Assembly: GCA_019637265.1 (NCBI GenBank)
Contig: JAHBVY010000004.1
Coordinates: 62,001 to 126,000 of the forward strand
Source: Polyangiaceae bacterium
Lineage (GTDB): Bacteria; Myxococcota_A; Polyangia; Polyangiales; Polyangiaceae
Length of the DNA: 64,000 nt
Direction of reading: 5' to 3'
Part shown: piece by piece, positions 18,898 through 28,235 of the stretch
How positions within the stretch are numbered: the first letter of the stretch is position 1
How the letters are laid out: each line of letters opens with the position of its first letter
The notes under the pieces: generated by a model
The model's database searches: none
The model's input: only the letters and a program-made list of their open reading frames with translations
Told to the model about the DNA's origin: nothing
Position numbers and translations under genes: made by a program

Positions 18898-19498
18898 GCC
18901 GAGGGGCGCGCCGCTTGGTTGGCGGCTCGCGCCGCTGCTCTTGGTGGGGTGCGGGAGCCAGGCGGCGGCGCCCGAGGCGCCACCCAGCGAAGTAGCGGTG
19001 CGCTCCGAGGTGAGCGCCTACCTGCCGCTGCCGCATGACTTCGTCTACAGCTACGACACCTACAGCGAAGGGCAGCTGGTCGGCGCCCTGTGGATGCACG
19101 TGAGCCACCCGCGCCCTGGACGCGTCGACTTGAAGATGGGTAGCCGCATCGTGCACCTCTCCATCGAGCCCGAGGGAGTGCGCGATCTGCGCCGCGGCTG
19201 GGTGCTCAAGGCGCCGCTCCGCGCCGGCGCGCGGTTCCAAGGGGCGTCAGGTGAGGTGACTATCACGCGCGTCGACGTCGCGGTGGAGACGGCGGCCGGC
19301 AGCTTCAAGGGCTGCTTGGAGACGGAGGAGAACACCGCGAAGGGCGAGGCGCTGAGCCGCGTGACCACGCTGTTCTGCCCTGAGGTCGGCATCGTGCGGC
19401 TCGACATCGTGGCCACCACCGAGCGCGAGCTGGTGGAGGAGCGCGCGGTGCTGAAGAGCTACGCCAAGCGCGTCGACATCAACGCGCTCGATGAGTGA
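18884..19498 (+). CDS. Hypothetical lipoprotein
   Basis: A 204-residue predicted lipoprotein: signal MCTAEPRGAPLGWRLAPLLLVG with a Cys after LLVG (Cys23). The mature part is beta-rich (YSYDTYSEGQLVGALWMHVSHP; GEVTITRVDVAVETAAGSFKGCLETEE) and contains two conserved-looking Cys residues. The repeated short strands resemble lipoproteins of the DUF3108 type, but I cannot assign a family. The start overlaps the preceding tail-anchored protein gene by 14 nt, so the two are probably translated in a coupled way. Confidence 0.7.
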   Translation: MCTAEPRGAPLGWRLAPLLLVGCGSQAAAPEAPPSEVAVRSEVSAYLPLPHDFVYSYDTYSEGQLVGALWMHVSHPRPGRVDLKMGSRIVHLSIEPEGVRDLRRGWVLKAPLRAGARFQGASGEVTITRVDVAVETAAGSFKGCLETEENTAKGEALSRVTTLFCPEVGIVRLDIVATTERELVEERAVLKSYAKRVDINALDE

Positions 19499-19655
19499 CG
19501 CGCGGCGCCGGGCCACGCTGACTGCTCCACCCCCTGCGCGCCGCTCGTCTGTCAGATGTGCTGACGAAGTGACGCACAGCGCCGGGCTACGCTGGCCCCC
19601 CGATCATCTGTTAGGCGTGCTTACGAATGACACGCCGCACCGGACTACGCTGGCT
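19495..19655 (+). repeat. Three imperfect tandem units at a convergent gene junction
   Basis: A 29-bp element beginning GTGACGCGCGGCGCCGGG and ending ACGCTGACT recurs at about 19569 and 19627 with changes (GTGACGCACAGCGCCGGG..., ATGACACGCCGCACCGG...). Each of the two internal gaps ends with a GTCAG-N5-CTGAC-type palindrome (19551-19565, and a degenerate GTTAG-gcgtg-CTTAC at 19610-19624). The array lies between the 3' ends of the lipoprotein gene and the MBL-like gene and runs a few bases into the latter. Confidence 0.7.
19551..19565. repeat. TCAG-N5-CTGA palindrome (site 4)
   Basis: GTCAG-atgtg-CTGAC, in the space between two convergent genes, 80 nt from one stop and 52 nt from the other. 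Confidence 0.75.
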
Positions 19656-20685
19656 GTCCGGTGAGAGCCAAGCGGCCGCAGTGGATGCCGCCGAGGGTCA
19701 CCGTGGGGCTGAGCCCCGGGGCGATGGGTGAGGCAGTGAGCTCGCTCGCTGGCAGCAGCTGCACGAAGGCGGGCGCGTGCGGCGCGCGGCTCACCAGGCT
19801 GCGCTCGAGCACCATGGAAGCGTGCTGGTCGGCGCCACACGAGAGCACCGAAGCGCTCGGCGCCACATCGAGCCCCCGCTGGCGACAGGCCCGCGCCAGG
19901 CCGCGTAGCTGACTATCCAGCGGGCTCCAGCTGTCGGTCGTCACGCCATTCGCGCTCACCCCCCACACCCCGCTCGCGGTGCTGAGGATCAGCGTCTGAT
20001 GACCGCGGGTGCGGCCCGGCGTGCGGATCAGGTAAACCCCATCGCCGAGCATCACGTCCCCCGCCGTGAGCTGGACGCGATCGCGCGGCACCCCGGCGGC
20101 GCCCTGCGGCACCTGCCAGGCGCGTGCCGCTGGGTGCACCTGGGTGGTGTCCTCCCACTCGCTCTCCGGCGCCAGTAGAGTTGCCTCGCGGAATTCATCG
20201 ACAGCCTGTCTGACGTCCTCCAGCTCCAGGTGATTGAACGCCAGGTAGTCGATCGACCCCGGGGACAGCCCCAGCCCCTGGAGCTGCTCACCGAGCGGCT
20301 CGAAGCGCCGCTCCAAGGTGCGCCGCATGAGCGCAGCGCCCGCTGCCTGTCGCTGGAAGAAGGGCGCGCGGCTAGGCGCAGTAGGGTCACTCGGGTTGAA
20401 GAGCAGCGTCTTCGGCTGGCCGCGCTGCAAGAACTGCACGAGCACGCAGCGCCGCGTGAGGAGCACGTGCGGCAGCGAAGCGCCCACGGCGCCGAGCGCC
20501 TCCGCCCTGGGGTACAGCAAGGTGAACAGCGGCAGCGTGCGCACCGCGATCACCCGCGGGCCGCTCGTGATCGCCTCGCCGAGCTGCGAAGCTGAGGCTT
20601 GCACGGCTCGGAGCCGCGCCAGGTGCCCCTGCACCTGCCAAGCGGCCTCCAGGGTGGTGAGTGGGGTGAGCCCGGCGCCTCGCAT
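19645..20685 (-). CDS. Metallo-beta-lactamase-like protein with degenerate metal site
   Basis: A 346-residue protein that reads like a metallo-beta-lactamase fold: SPGSIDYLAFNHLELEDVRQ sits where HxHxDH is expected, TAGDVMLGDGVYLIRTPGRTRGHQTLIL where the TPGHTPGH strand-loop is expected, and GVWGVSANGVTTDSW where the later metal aspartate strand lies. Most metal ligands are altered: HxHxDH is NHLELED and TPGHTPGH is TPGRTRGH, so an ordinary two-zinc site seems absent. I chose the ATG at 20685; an in-frame TTG at 20745 is possible. The function is unknown; it may be a binding protein or a changed hydrolase. There is no signal peptide. Confidence 0.6.
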   Translation of the reverse strand: MRGAGLTPLTTLEAAWQVQGHLARLRAVQASASQLGEAITSGPRVIAVRTLPLFTLLYPRAEALGAVGASLPHVLLTRRCVLVQFLQRGQPKTLLFNPSDPTAPSRAPFFQRQAAGAALMRRTLERRFEPLGEQLQGLGLSPGSIDYLAFNHLELEDVRQAVDEFREATLLAPESEWEDTTQVHPAARAWQVPQGAAGVPRDRVQLTAGDVMLGDGVYLIRTPGRTRGHQTLILSTASGVWGVSANGVTTDSWSPLDSQLRGLARACRQRGLDVAPSASVLSCGADQHASMVLERSLVSRAPHAPAFVQLLPASELTASPIAPGLSPTVTLGGIHCGRLALTGQPA

Positions 20686-20787
20686 CGCCGTCAGGCTAGC
20701 ACGGTGCGCCGGTGGCTCGGTGCTCCCGTCAGGTTCACCTACCAATGGGTCACCCTCGACGACGCGCTCACCTCAGCGTCGCGAGCG

Positions 20788-21228
20788 TCAAGGTGACTCG
20801 GGCTTGGGCTCCAGCTCGAGCTCGACGTCCACCGTGCGCACACCGCAATCATCCACCTCGTGCGCGAGCGACTGGCGCAGCGAGTTGAAGCCGGTCGCCG
20901 TCACCGCCACGTCGGCGGGCCCATCGGTCCACAGCGCGCACGAGAGCGCCACGACGCGCTCCGCTTCCACCACCGTCTCGCAGCGCACGGCCTCGAGCGC
21001 CTGACCCGGCTCAGCCAGCGCGAACACCTCACGCCCCGCGGAGAAGGTGACATCGAGCTGGGTGTCGCTCGGTAGCTCACCGTCTTGAGCGGACAAACTG
21101 AGCGCGAACGCGGCGCGCGGCGCGGGGCACTCATTGGGCTCCGGGGGCTCACTCGAGCACCCCAGCGCCACGCAGAGCACGACGCACGGCACGCTCCCCC
21201 AACCCCCAGCCCTGAGCGCGCGTGACAC
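20788..21228 (-). CDS. Hypothetical lipoprotein
   Basis: A 146-residue predicted lipoprotein from a GTG start, with a signal helix (SVPCVVLCVALG) and a Cys after VALG (Cys24). The mature part is a small beta-sandwich-like domain with three further cysteines (NECPAPRAAF, RCETVVEAERVVALSC, VDDCGVRTVDV) and an acidic end. No family is recognised. It is followed on the same strand by the MBL-like gene about 100 nt away. Confidence 0.7.
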   Translation of the reverse strand: MSRALRAGGWGSVPCVVLCVALGCSSEPPEPNECPAPRAAFALSLSAQDGELPSDTQLDVTFSAGREVFALAEPGQALEAVRCETVVEAERVVALSCALWTDGPADVAVTATGFNSLRQSLAHEVDDCGVRTVDVELELEPKPESP

Positions 21229-21371
21229 GGCGGGGGCATACGGCGCGCGCGGGCGCCACGCAACTGAACAAAAGCACCAAGGGCCGACCCCTCGCGGAGC
21301 CGACCCTCGATGTGACCCTCAGGGAGCCAAACGGTGAGCCCGCCTGACCCTCGAAGGCACCTCAGCGCGAC

Positions 21372-23003
<1,632 letters not shown>

Positions 23004-23294
23004 TCACTTCTCGATGACGCCGAGGATGTCATCCTCGCGCAAAATCAGGTGCTCTTCCCCGTCGAGCTTCACCTCGGTGCCGGCGTACTTGCCGAACAGC
23101 ACGATGTCGCCCTTCTTCACGTCGAGCGCGCGCACGGTGCCATCTTCCTGGACCTTGCCATTGCCGACGGCGATGACCTTGCCCTCGATCGGCTTCTCCT
23201 TCGCGCTGTCCGGGATGATGATCCCGCCCTTGGTCTTCTCCTCTTCCTGCACGCGCTTCACGATCACGCGGTCTTGCAGCGGTCGGATATTCAT
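23004..23294 (-). CDS. groES: 10-kDa co-chaperonin GroES
   Basis: A 96-residue co-chaperonin with the full family pattern: [21 protein letters not shown], the mobile loop [66 protein letters not shown]. It caps the GroEL ring. I chose the ATG at 23294 by homology; the longer open frame upstream is the untranslated leader. It forms an operon with groEL. Confidence 0.98.
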   Translation of the reverse strand: MNIRPLQDRVIVKRVQEEEKTKGGIIIPDSAKEKPIEGKVIAVGNGKVQEDGTVRALDVKKGDIVLFGKYAGTEVKLDGEEHLILREDDILGVIEK

Positions 23295-23404
23295 GATGGT
23301 TCTCTCCTGTGCTTGGCTGACCCTGAGGGCCGCTTGCTCGGGTTTCGCGAGCTGCGAACCCACCAACTGAAGGCCCCGCGACCCACTAGGGCGCGAGGCG
23401 GGTG

Positions 23405-23431
23405 TTAGCAGCCACCGGCGGCGACTGCTAA
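23405..23431 (-). promoter_or_regulatory. CIRCE-like (HrcA-type) operator of groESL
   Basis: TTAGCAGCC, a spacer of exactly nine bases, then GACTGCTAA. The canonical CIRCE is TTAGCACTC-N9-GAGTGCTAA, so the outer TTAGCA/TGCTAA and the N9 spacing are kept and the inner bases differ. It begins 9 nt downstream of the -10 element of the promoter at 23441-23468, where CIRCE is normally found. The same arms recur at 32697-32723. Confidence 0.8.
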
Positions 23432-23440
23432 CGGCGCGGG

Positions 23441-23468
23441 AACGTAGCCACCTGTTTCATGGAGTCAA
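23441..23468 (-). promoter_or_regulatory. Sigma70-type promoter of groESL
   Basis: On the minus strand TTGACT (23468-23463), a 16-nt spacer and TACGTT (23446-23441). The expected start point falls just before or in the CIRCE-like operator, leaving a leader of roughly 140 nt to groES. Confidence 0.65.
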
Positions 23469-23499
23469 CCGGCGCCCCCAAGTTTTGTTGTCCACAGGC

Positions 23500-23523
23500 T
23501 AACTCATTGATTTCATTGAGTTA
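23500..23523. promoter_or_regulatory. Palindrome upstream of the groESL promoter
   Basis: TAACTCA and TGAGTTA form perfect 7-bp arms around ten bases (ttgatttcat). It lies about 30 bp upstream of the -35 element in a short AT-rich island and could bind an activator or repressor. Confidence 0.5.
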
Positions 23524-23576
23524 TTCTGAGTGTTGGGCTCGGGGGTTTGGCATCGCGCTGGATGACGCGCTGCGTC

Positions 23577-23602
23577 GTAGGGCAGGCCCCCGTGCCTGCC
23601 CT
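23577..23602. repeat. REP-like palindrome (GTAGGGCAGG family), copy 3
   Basis: GTAGGGCAGGC, a short GC loop, then GCCTGCCCT. It shares the GTAGGG-GG layout with the copies at 3145, 6206 and 46549, although the arm sequence differs. Confidence 0.6.
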
Positions 23603-23620
23603 CTGGCAGCGACTTAGTCA

Positions 23621-23636
23621 GCGGTGCCGTCCAACC
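23621..23636 (+). repeat. GCGGTGCCGTCCAACC dispersed repeat
   Basis: One of five copies in the window; others at 28236-28254 (inverted), 28315-28333, 34816-34834 and 47033-47053. All lie between genes. Confidence 0.75.
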
Positions 23637-23795
23637 GGCTCTTCAACCCTTGCTCAGCATCGAGGTGCTCTCCAAGACCGCACGGATCCTCCAGTAAGGT
23701 CGGGGACCGTGGTCGCAGTGCGCCCCGACGCATGAACAACGCGTTCAGAGACGTTCATGGCGCATCAGGAGGGAGTGAACCCCCCCCCTCCTCCC

Positions 23796-24389
23796 TCACT
23801 GGACGCGGATCAACGCGAAGGGGCGTGAGGTGCCGTTCAAGGTGCCGCGCCCCACGATGTCGCCGCGGCTGTTCACGTCGACCGCGCTCGTGAGCACCCA
23901 GCCCGAGCCCGCTGGCAAGTAGTCGTTCAAGTCGCTGATCACCCCGTCGCGCCACAGCACGGCGCGGTTCGCGAGCCCCGCGATCTGCTCCACCTGCCCC
24001 ACGACCCAGCCCTGATCCGTGATGGCGACGCAGGTGCCACCCACCTCGTGATAGCCCTCGTCACAGTCGCAATGGTCGCCATGGGGGTCACCATGCGGCC
24101 CGCAGGGGTTCGTCGCGACCACGCAGGTGCCGCCCACCTCTTCGTAGCCGGGGTCACAGTCACAGTGGTCGCCATGGCTGTGCCCATGGGCACCACAGGG
24201 GTCGTCGGTGGCGACGCAGCTGCCGTCCACCTCCTCGAAGCCAGCGACGCACTGACAACTGCCGCCCTGGCGCTCTTGGTTCTCCCCGCACGCGGCCGCC
24301 TTGGGCTCTTCGTCATCGCTCCCGCAGCCCACGACCAGCGCCAACCCAACCCACCAGGGCGCCCAATTCTTCATCCGCAACAGGCTCAT
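23796..24389 (-). CDS. His-rich EGF-like lipoprotein with HAF-like tail
   Basis: A 197-residue predicted lipoprotein: signal MSLLRMKNWAPWWVGLALVVG, then Cys22. Three tandem Cys-rich EGF-like units with a 31-residue period follow (residues 34-58, 65-89, 96-120). The last two carry histidine clusters: HGHSHGDHCDCD (H68/H70/H72/H75) and HGDPHGDHCDCD (H99/H103/H106), which look able to bind zinc or a similar metal. The C-terminal 70 residues (AVLWRDGVISDLNDYLPAGSGW...AVDVNSRGDIVG) resemble a single HAF extracellular repeat. The start at 24389 has a good ribosome site (AAGGAGAATCGG). An element shared with the COG0523 region lies 58 nt upstream (24447-24461). A periplasmic metal-binding role is inferred. 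Confidence 0.75.
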   Translation of the reverse strand: MSLLRMKNWAPWWVGLALVVGCGSDDEEPKAAACGENQERQGGSCQCVAGFEEVDGSCVATDDPCGAHGHSHGDHCDCDPGYEEVGGTCVVATNPCGPHGDPHGDHCDCDEGYHEVGGTCVAITDQGWVVGQVEQIAGLANRAVLWRDGVISDLNDYLPAGSGWVLTSAVDVNSRGDIVGRGTLNGTSRPFALIRVQ

Positions 24390-24446
24390 CCGATTCTCCT
24401 TCAGCTCGAGGCACCCCCCGACACGCAAGGGCCTCTTGTCTCAAAC

Positions 24447-24461
24447 GCAATTACGTTGCAA
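24447..24461 (-). promoter_or_regulatory. Candidate metal-responsive operator (TTGCA-N5-ATTGC), copy 1
   Basis: On the minus strand TTGCA-acgta-ATTGC, preceded by CTTT. The same TTGCA-N5-ATTGC layout is at 25221-25235, and the 9-mer CTTTTGCAA is common to both regions. It lies 58 nt upstream of the His-rich lipoprotein start. Confidence 0.5.
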
Positions 24462-24542
24462 AAGAAATCCGGCTGTACCTCAGCGCGCGAGCCCACGAAA
24501 ACGCCGGTCGTAGGGCCCGCGTTCAGGTGCGCCCCGCGCAGC

Positions 24543-25208
24543 TCAACCCACGGTGCTGAGCGTCCACACGAGCCGCACCACGCCCGTGTTCTCGATGGGC
24601 GGTGACCGATGCACCGCGCCTCGGCTGTCCGGGTGCAGCGCGCCCTTCATCAAGAGCACGTCGCCAGCGGCGGCGCGGCGCACCCAGCTCGCGTCGCGAA
24701 CCGCGCGAGCGTTCGCCTGGGTGGGGCAGGCCGTGGGGTGCTCCAACGCCTCGCGACGCACCGCCTCCTCGGGCAGCCACTCCGTGCCCGGGCCCACGTA
24801 GGTCGAGAGCAGGCGGTAGCGCACATAATCACAGTGAAACTTGCGACACTGATCGCCGCGGATGGCGGCGAGCTGCGCGCGCACCATCCCGGGCCCAGCG
24901 TGCTCCGTGAACCGGCGGAGCAAGCGCCGCAGGTCCCGCTCGAGCCACGCGCGCACCGGCTCCTCCAAGCCACTCGTCAGAGACCTATACCACCCCTCAT
25001 CGCCCCATAGCTCCAGCGCCTCACCCGTGCGATCCAGCGTGGGTGCGCTGGGCGCCCAAGCAGCGAGCTGGCGCGCCGCTCCCGGAGGCAACGCGCGCCG
25101 CCAACAAACCAAGTCGACGTGAGGCTCACGGATCGCGGCGAGCCCCGCCGCCGTCACCCCCACGCGCCACGACCCACTTGGTGCACCCAATCCGCTCGGC
25201 TGGTTCAT
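24543..25208 (-). CDS. DUF1826 family protein
   Basis: A 221-residue cytoplasmic protein with the DUF1826 landmarks: [30 protein letters not shown] in the middle, and [12 protein letters not shown]...[23 protein letters not shown] at the end. The FHxD and VHRSPP histidines look like the iron ligands of a 2-oxoglutarate dioxygenase-like double-stranded beta helix, but the activity is not established. In Proteobacteria the family is often found beside COG0523 GTPases in zinc-starvation (Zur) regulons. Here it is divergent from such a GTPase and shares its 93-bp promoter region, which supports the same role. Confidence 0.85.
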   Translation of the reverse strand: MNQPSGLGAPSGSWRVGVTAAGLAAIREPHVDLVCWRRALPPGAARQLAAWAPSAPTLDRTGEALELWGDEGWYRSLTSGLEEPVRAWLERDLRRLLRRFTEHAGPGMVRAQLAAIRGDQCRKFHCDYVRYRLLSTYVGPGTEWLPEEAVRREALEHPTACPTQANARAVRDASWVRRAAAGDVLLMKGALHPDSRGAVHRSPPIENTGVVRLVWTLSTVG

Positions 25209-25220
25209 CCCTCCATTTTA

Positions 25221-25244
25221 TTGCACTTGTATTGCTTTTGCAAT
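25221..25244. promoter_or_regulatory. Candidate metal-responsive operator in the DUF1826/COG0523 divergent promoter
   Basis: TTGCA-cttgt-ATTGC at 25221-25235 overlaps a palindrome ATTGC-tttt-GCAAT at 25231-25244. The surrounding 50 bases are the most AT-rich of this part of the window. It lies 13 nt from the DUF1826 start and 58-81 nt from the GTPase start, so one bound repressor could control both. Zur is the expected regulator from gene content; the motif itself is not a textbook Zur box. Confidence 0.5.
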
Positions 25245-25301
25245 TTGATTACATCTGCTCCCGCGTCGAGGCGCGGCGCGCAGCCGCGAGCCCTCCGCGC
25301 G

Positions 25302-26558
25302 ATGAAGGCGATGAACACGAACCTGGAGCGACCCCCCATGCCCCCCCTCCCCGTCACCGTCCTGAGCGGCTTCCTAGGCGCCGGGAAGACGACCTTACTG
25401 AACCACGTCCTCGCCAACCGTGAAGGCCGCCGCGTGGCGGTCATCGTCAACGACATGAGCGAGGTGAACATCGACGGCGAGCTCGTGAAGCGCGGTGACG
25501 CGGCGCTCGGGCGCACCGAAGAGCGGCTGGTCGAGATGACCAACGGCTGCATCTGCTGCACGCTGCGAGAAGATCTGCTGGTGGAGGTGACGCGCCTCGC
25601 CGCCGAGGGACGCTTCGATCACCTGCTGATCGAGTCGACGGGCGTCGGCGAGCCCATGCCCATCGCCGCCACCTTCTCCTTCCGCGATGAAGCAGGGCAC
25701 AGCCTGTCCGACGTCGCGGCGCTGGACACCCTGGTGACGGTGGTGGACGCCGAACGCTTCCTCGACGACTACCACTCGGCCGACGACCTGAGCGATCGCG
25801 AGCTCGCGGTGGGCCCCGAGGATGAGCGCTCGCTCGGCGACTTGCTCGCGGAGCAGGTCGAGTTCGCGAACGTGCTGGTGCTCTCGAAGGTAGACCGCGT
25901 CACTGACGAGCACGTCGCGCGGCTCGAGGGGGTGCTGCGTCATCTGAACCCCAGCGCGCGCGTGGTCCGCGCGAGTCACGGCGCGGTGCCGCTCGACGCG
26001 GTGCTGGGCACCCAGCTGTTCGATCCGGAGCGCGCCGCGGAGTACGCGGGGTGGGCGAAGGAGCTGGCAGGTGAGCACACCCCGGAGACCGAAGCCTTCG
26101 GCATCATCAGCTTCGTTTACCGAGTGCGCCGCCCGTTCCATCCTGAGCGCCTCCACGCGCTGTTCGCGCGCAGCTGGCCGGGAGTGCTGCGCGCCAAGGG
26201 CTTCTTCTGGTTGGCGAGCCGGATGGACGGCGTCGGCTCCTGGTCCATCGCAGGGCGCTCACGTCAGGTGGGCTGCGCTGGCATGTGGTGGGCCGCCGCG
26301 CCCCAGGAGCTGTGGCCGGAGGACACCGAAGCGCGCGCGGAGATCGACGCGCGCTGGCAGGCGCCGTTCGGCGATCGGCGCCAAGAGCTGGTCATCATCG
26401 GCTCGAAGATGGACGAAGGCGGGCTCTGCGCGGCGCTGGATGTCTGCCTCCTCACCGACGCCGAGCTGATGGAGGGTGAGCAGGCTTGGCAGCGCTACCC
26501 CGATCCGTTCCCGCCCTGGAGCGCCGAAGAGGACGAGCTGACTCAAGAGGCGAGTTAG
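25302..26558 (+). CDS. COG0523 family GTPase (CobW/ZigA-like metallochaperone)
   Basis: A 418-residue G3E GTPase from the ATG at 25302 (other ATGs at 25311 and 25338 are possible). Walker A is GFLGAGKTT (residues 23-31), the metal-binding CxCC motif is C83-I-C85-C86 in [12 protein letters not shown], and the G4-type motif is LSKVDR. The C-terminal CobW_C domain starts at about 262 ([23 protein letters not shown]). Such GTPases deliver zinc or other metals to target enzymes when the metal is scarce. The neighbouring DUF1826 gene and the His-rich lipoprotein point to zinc rather than cobalt. There are no cobalamin synthesis genes in the window. Confidence 0.9.
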   Translation: MKAMNTNLERPPMPPLPVTVLSGFLGAGKTTLLNHVLANREGRRVAVIVNDMSEVNIDGELVKRGDAALGRTEERLVEMTNGCICCTLREDLLVEVTRLAAEGRFDHLLIESTGVGEPMPIAATFSFRDEAGHSLSDVAALDTLVTVVDAERFLDDYHSADDLSDRELAVGPEDERSLGDLLAEQVEFANVLVLSKVDRVTDEHVARLEGVLRHLNPSARVVRASHGAVPLDAVLGTQLFDPERAAEYAGWAKELAGEHTPETEAFGIISFVYRVRRPFHPERLHALFARSWPGVLRAKGFFWLASRMDGVGSWSIAGRSRQVGCAGMWWAAAPQELWPEDTEARAEIDARWQAPFGDRRQELVIIGSKMDEGGLCAALDVCLLTDAELMEGEQAWQRYPDPFPPWSAEEDELTQEAS

Positions 26559-26608
26559 CCTGTAATACTGACGATATGCCCGCGGCGCTCCTCGTCGTCT
26601 GGCGTGAG

Positions 26609-26640
26609 GAGGCTCGAGGTCTGATGAAGGCTCGAGCCTC
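26609..26640. terminator. Stem-loop between convergent COG0523 and ompA-like genes
   Basis: GAGGCTCGAG and CTCGAGCCTC form a perfect 10-bp stem with a 12-nt loop, 50 nt past the GTPase stop and overlapping the stop codon of the OmpA-family gene (26639-26641). No T-run follows on either strand, so a role as a transcript-end structure is likely but unproven. Confidence 0.5.
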
Positions 26641-27895
26641 ACCACAGCCAGCCGAGGGACACCTCGAGGTAGGGGGCGGCGTCGAACAGGTCTTCCATCA
26701 GGTCGTCGAGGCCCGCTTGGTAAACGTCCGCGTCGAACGCCGGTAGGTTGCTGTTGAACCTGGAGCGCCCCAGCTCCCCGCGCTCACCCTGCACGCCGAG
26801 CAGCGCCGCGATGCGGAAGCGGCCGCTCGAGCGGTACCCGTAGCCCACGCCCAGGAAGCCGCCGAGCGAGGTGGCGGTGGCCTCATAGTCAGCTTGAATG
26901 CCTGGTGTGTCGGACTCCCCCTCGATGCCGTACGAGCTGAACATCGCGCCCACGTCGAAGACGATGCTGTGCCGCTCCATCGGCCAGAAGCGCAGGCGCC
27001 CCGGCACGGTGAAGTTCACCGCGGTGCCGTCCACCTGCACGAAGCCCCGCTCGGTCTCGAAGGTGCTGACGCCCACGGAGAGCCCAGCGGACACCTCGAG
27101 CCAACAGGTCAGCTCGGCCGCGAAGGCGGCGCCGGCCACCGCGTTCGGCCCCAAGAGGTTGACGTGCAAGCCCAAGCGCTGTGGGCATTTCCCCGAGGAA
27201 TCATCCACCTCAGCCACGGCGGGGCGCGCTGAAGGCTCCTGAGCCACGCCCAGCTCCTCCACCTCCTCGTCTCGCGGCGCCTCCTGCTCCGCCTCACGCG
27301 CGAGCGCTGCGGCGCCGGCGGTCACCGTGAACACCGCGCGGCGGTTCTTCTGCCAGGCCTCCTGACAAGGCGCCGGGTCCGCGGGGGCGCGGTTGTGACA
27401 CTCCGGCGGCTCCGGCATCGCCGGGCGGCTCTCACCGTAGCCCACCGAGGTGAGGCGACGCTCGTCGATGCCCTCCTCCACGAGCCGCTTCTTGAGGCTG
27501 GCCGCGCGACGCTTCGACAGCTCTCGATTGTAGATCTCGCTGCCGCGTGAGTCCGTGTGGCCCTCCACTTGGAGGTGCACGTCAGGGTGACGTTGCAAGT
27601 AGGCGACCAGCTGCTTCAGCACCTCGGTGGTGCCAGCGTCATTGCGCAGCTCCGCGCTGTCGTACTCGAACTCGATGTCACCGCGGTAATCGAGGCGACC
27701 GTCAGCGTACTGAATCACAGGGCGCCAGCGCGCCTCGCCCCCCTCCAGCTTCACTGAGCCGCTCGCCTCCACGCCCCCGGTGCGCGCCCCCGCGCTACCA
27801 CGAGCGCTAGCGCTCCCGCGCGCCACACACCCCAGCGCGCTCACCGAAACCAAAGCCAACGCCACACAGCCCTCCCAGCTTTTCACGAGCCTCAT
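26639..27895 (-). CDS. OmpA-family lipoprotein with C-terminal barrel-like domain
   Basis: A 418-residue predicted lipoprotein: signal then Cys23 in SALGC, starting at the ATG at 27895 with a strong ribosome site (GGAGGTGAG). An OmpA/MotB peptidoglycan-binding domain lies at about residues 70-195 (IEFEYDSAELR, VEGHTDSRGSEIYNRELSKRR, SVGYGESRP, NRRAVFTV). After an acidic Glu/Ala/Pro linker (205-235) there is a Gly-rich beta domain of about 180 residues ending in an aromatic residue (VSLGWLW), like an outer-membrane barrel. The order, with the peptidoglycan-binding domain first and the barrel-like domain last, is reversed compared with classical OmpA. Two paired cysteines (CHNRAPADPAPC) sit in a loop of the OmpA domain. 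Confidence 0.85.
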   Translation of the reverse strand: MRLVKSWEGCVALALVSVSALGCVARGSASARGSAGARTGGVEASGSVKLEGGEARWRPVIQYADGRLDYRGDIEFEYDSAELRNDAGTTEVLKQLVAYLQRHPDVHLQVEGHTDSRGSEIYNRELSKRRAASLKKRLVEEGIDERRLTSVGYGESRPAMPEPPECHNRAPADPAPCQEAWQKNRRAVFTVTAGAAALAREAEQEAPRDEEVEELGVAQEPSARPAVAEVDDSSGKCPQRLGLHVNLLGPNAVAGAAFAAELTCWLEVSAGLSVGVSTFETERGFVQVDGTAVNFTVPGRLRFWPMERHSIVFDVGAMFSSYGIEGESDTPGIQADYEATATSLGGFLGVGYGYRSSGRFRIAALLGVQGERGELGRSRFNSNLPAFDADVYQAGLDDLMEDLFDAAPYLEVSLGWLW

Positions 27896-28235
27896 GCTCA
27901 CCTCCACAAGGCGCCTCACGCGGCGCTTCACCTATTTATTACTACGTTGAAACACATCTTCAGGCGCGATCCGTGTGCCCACCACGCGCCTCATCACGCT
28001 CAGCGAACGGCACCACCCAGCGCCCAGCCCACGTAGCCAGGTGCCTGAACGACTGATCACGATGCGTGACTCGAGCCGCCTCCAGCGATGCCGAAGCGCA
28101 CACAAAGCATGCAACGTGCCACCCCCCCCAAGAAATCAAGGGTTTCGTGCACGTGAGCACCGAGAGAGCCCCCGGCAATATCCCCACCGAAAAGCAGCGC
28201 TCGAGTCAGCTCACGAAGCAGGTTGGAGGGTTCAG

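Larger units (their letters stand above)
23469..23795. other. Intergenic region upstream of groESL
   Basis: No gene is supported. Besides the palindrome at 23500-23523, it holds a REP-like element (23577-23602), a single copy of the GCGGTGCCGTCCAACC repeat (23621-23636) and a weak G5 element (about 23540). Confidence 0.6.

Noticed and set aside
21280-21371. Possible groEL terminator
   Set aside because: Only direct repeats of GAGGGTC are seen; there is no symmetric stem with a T-run.
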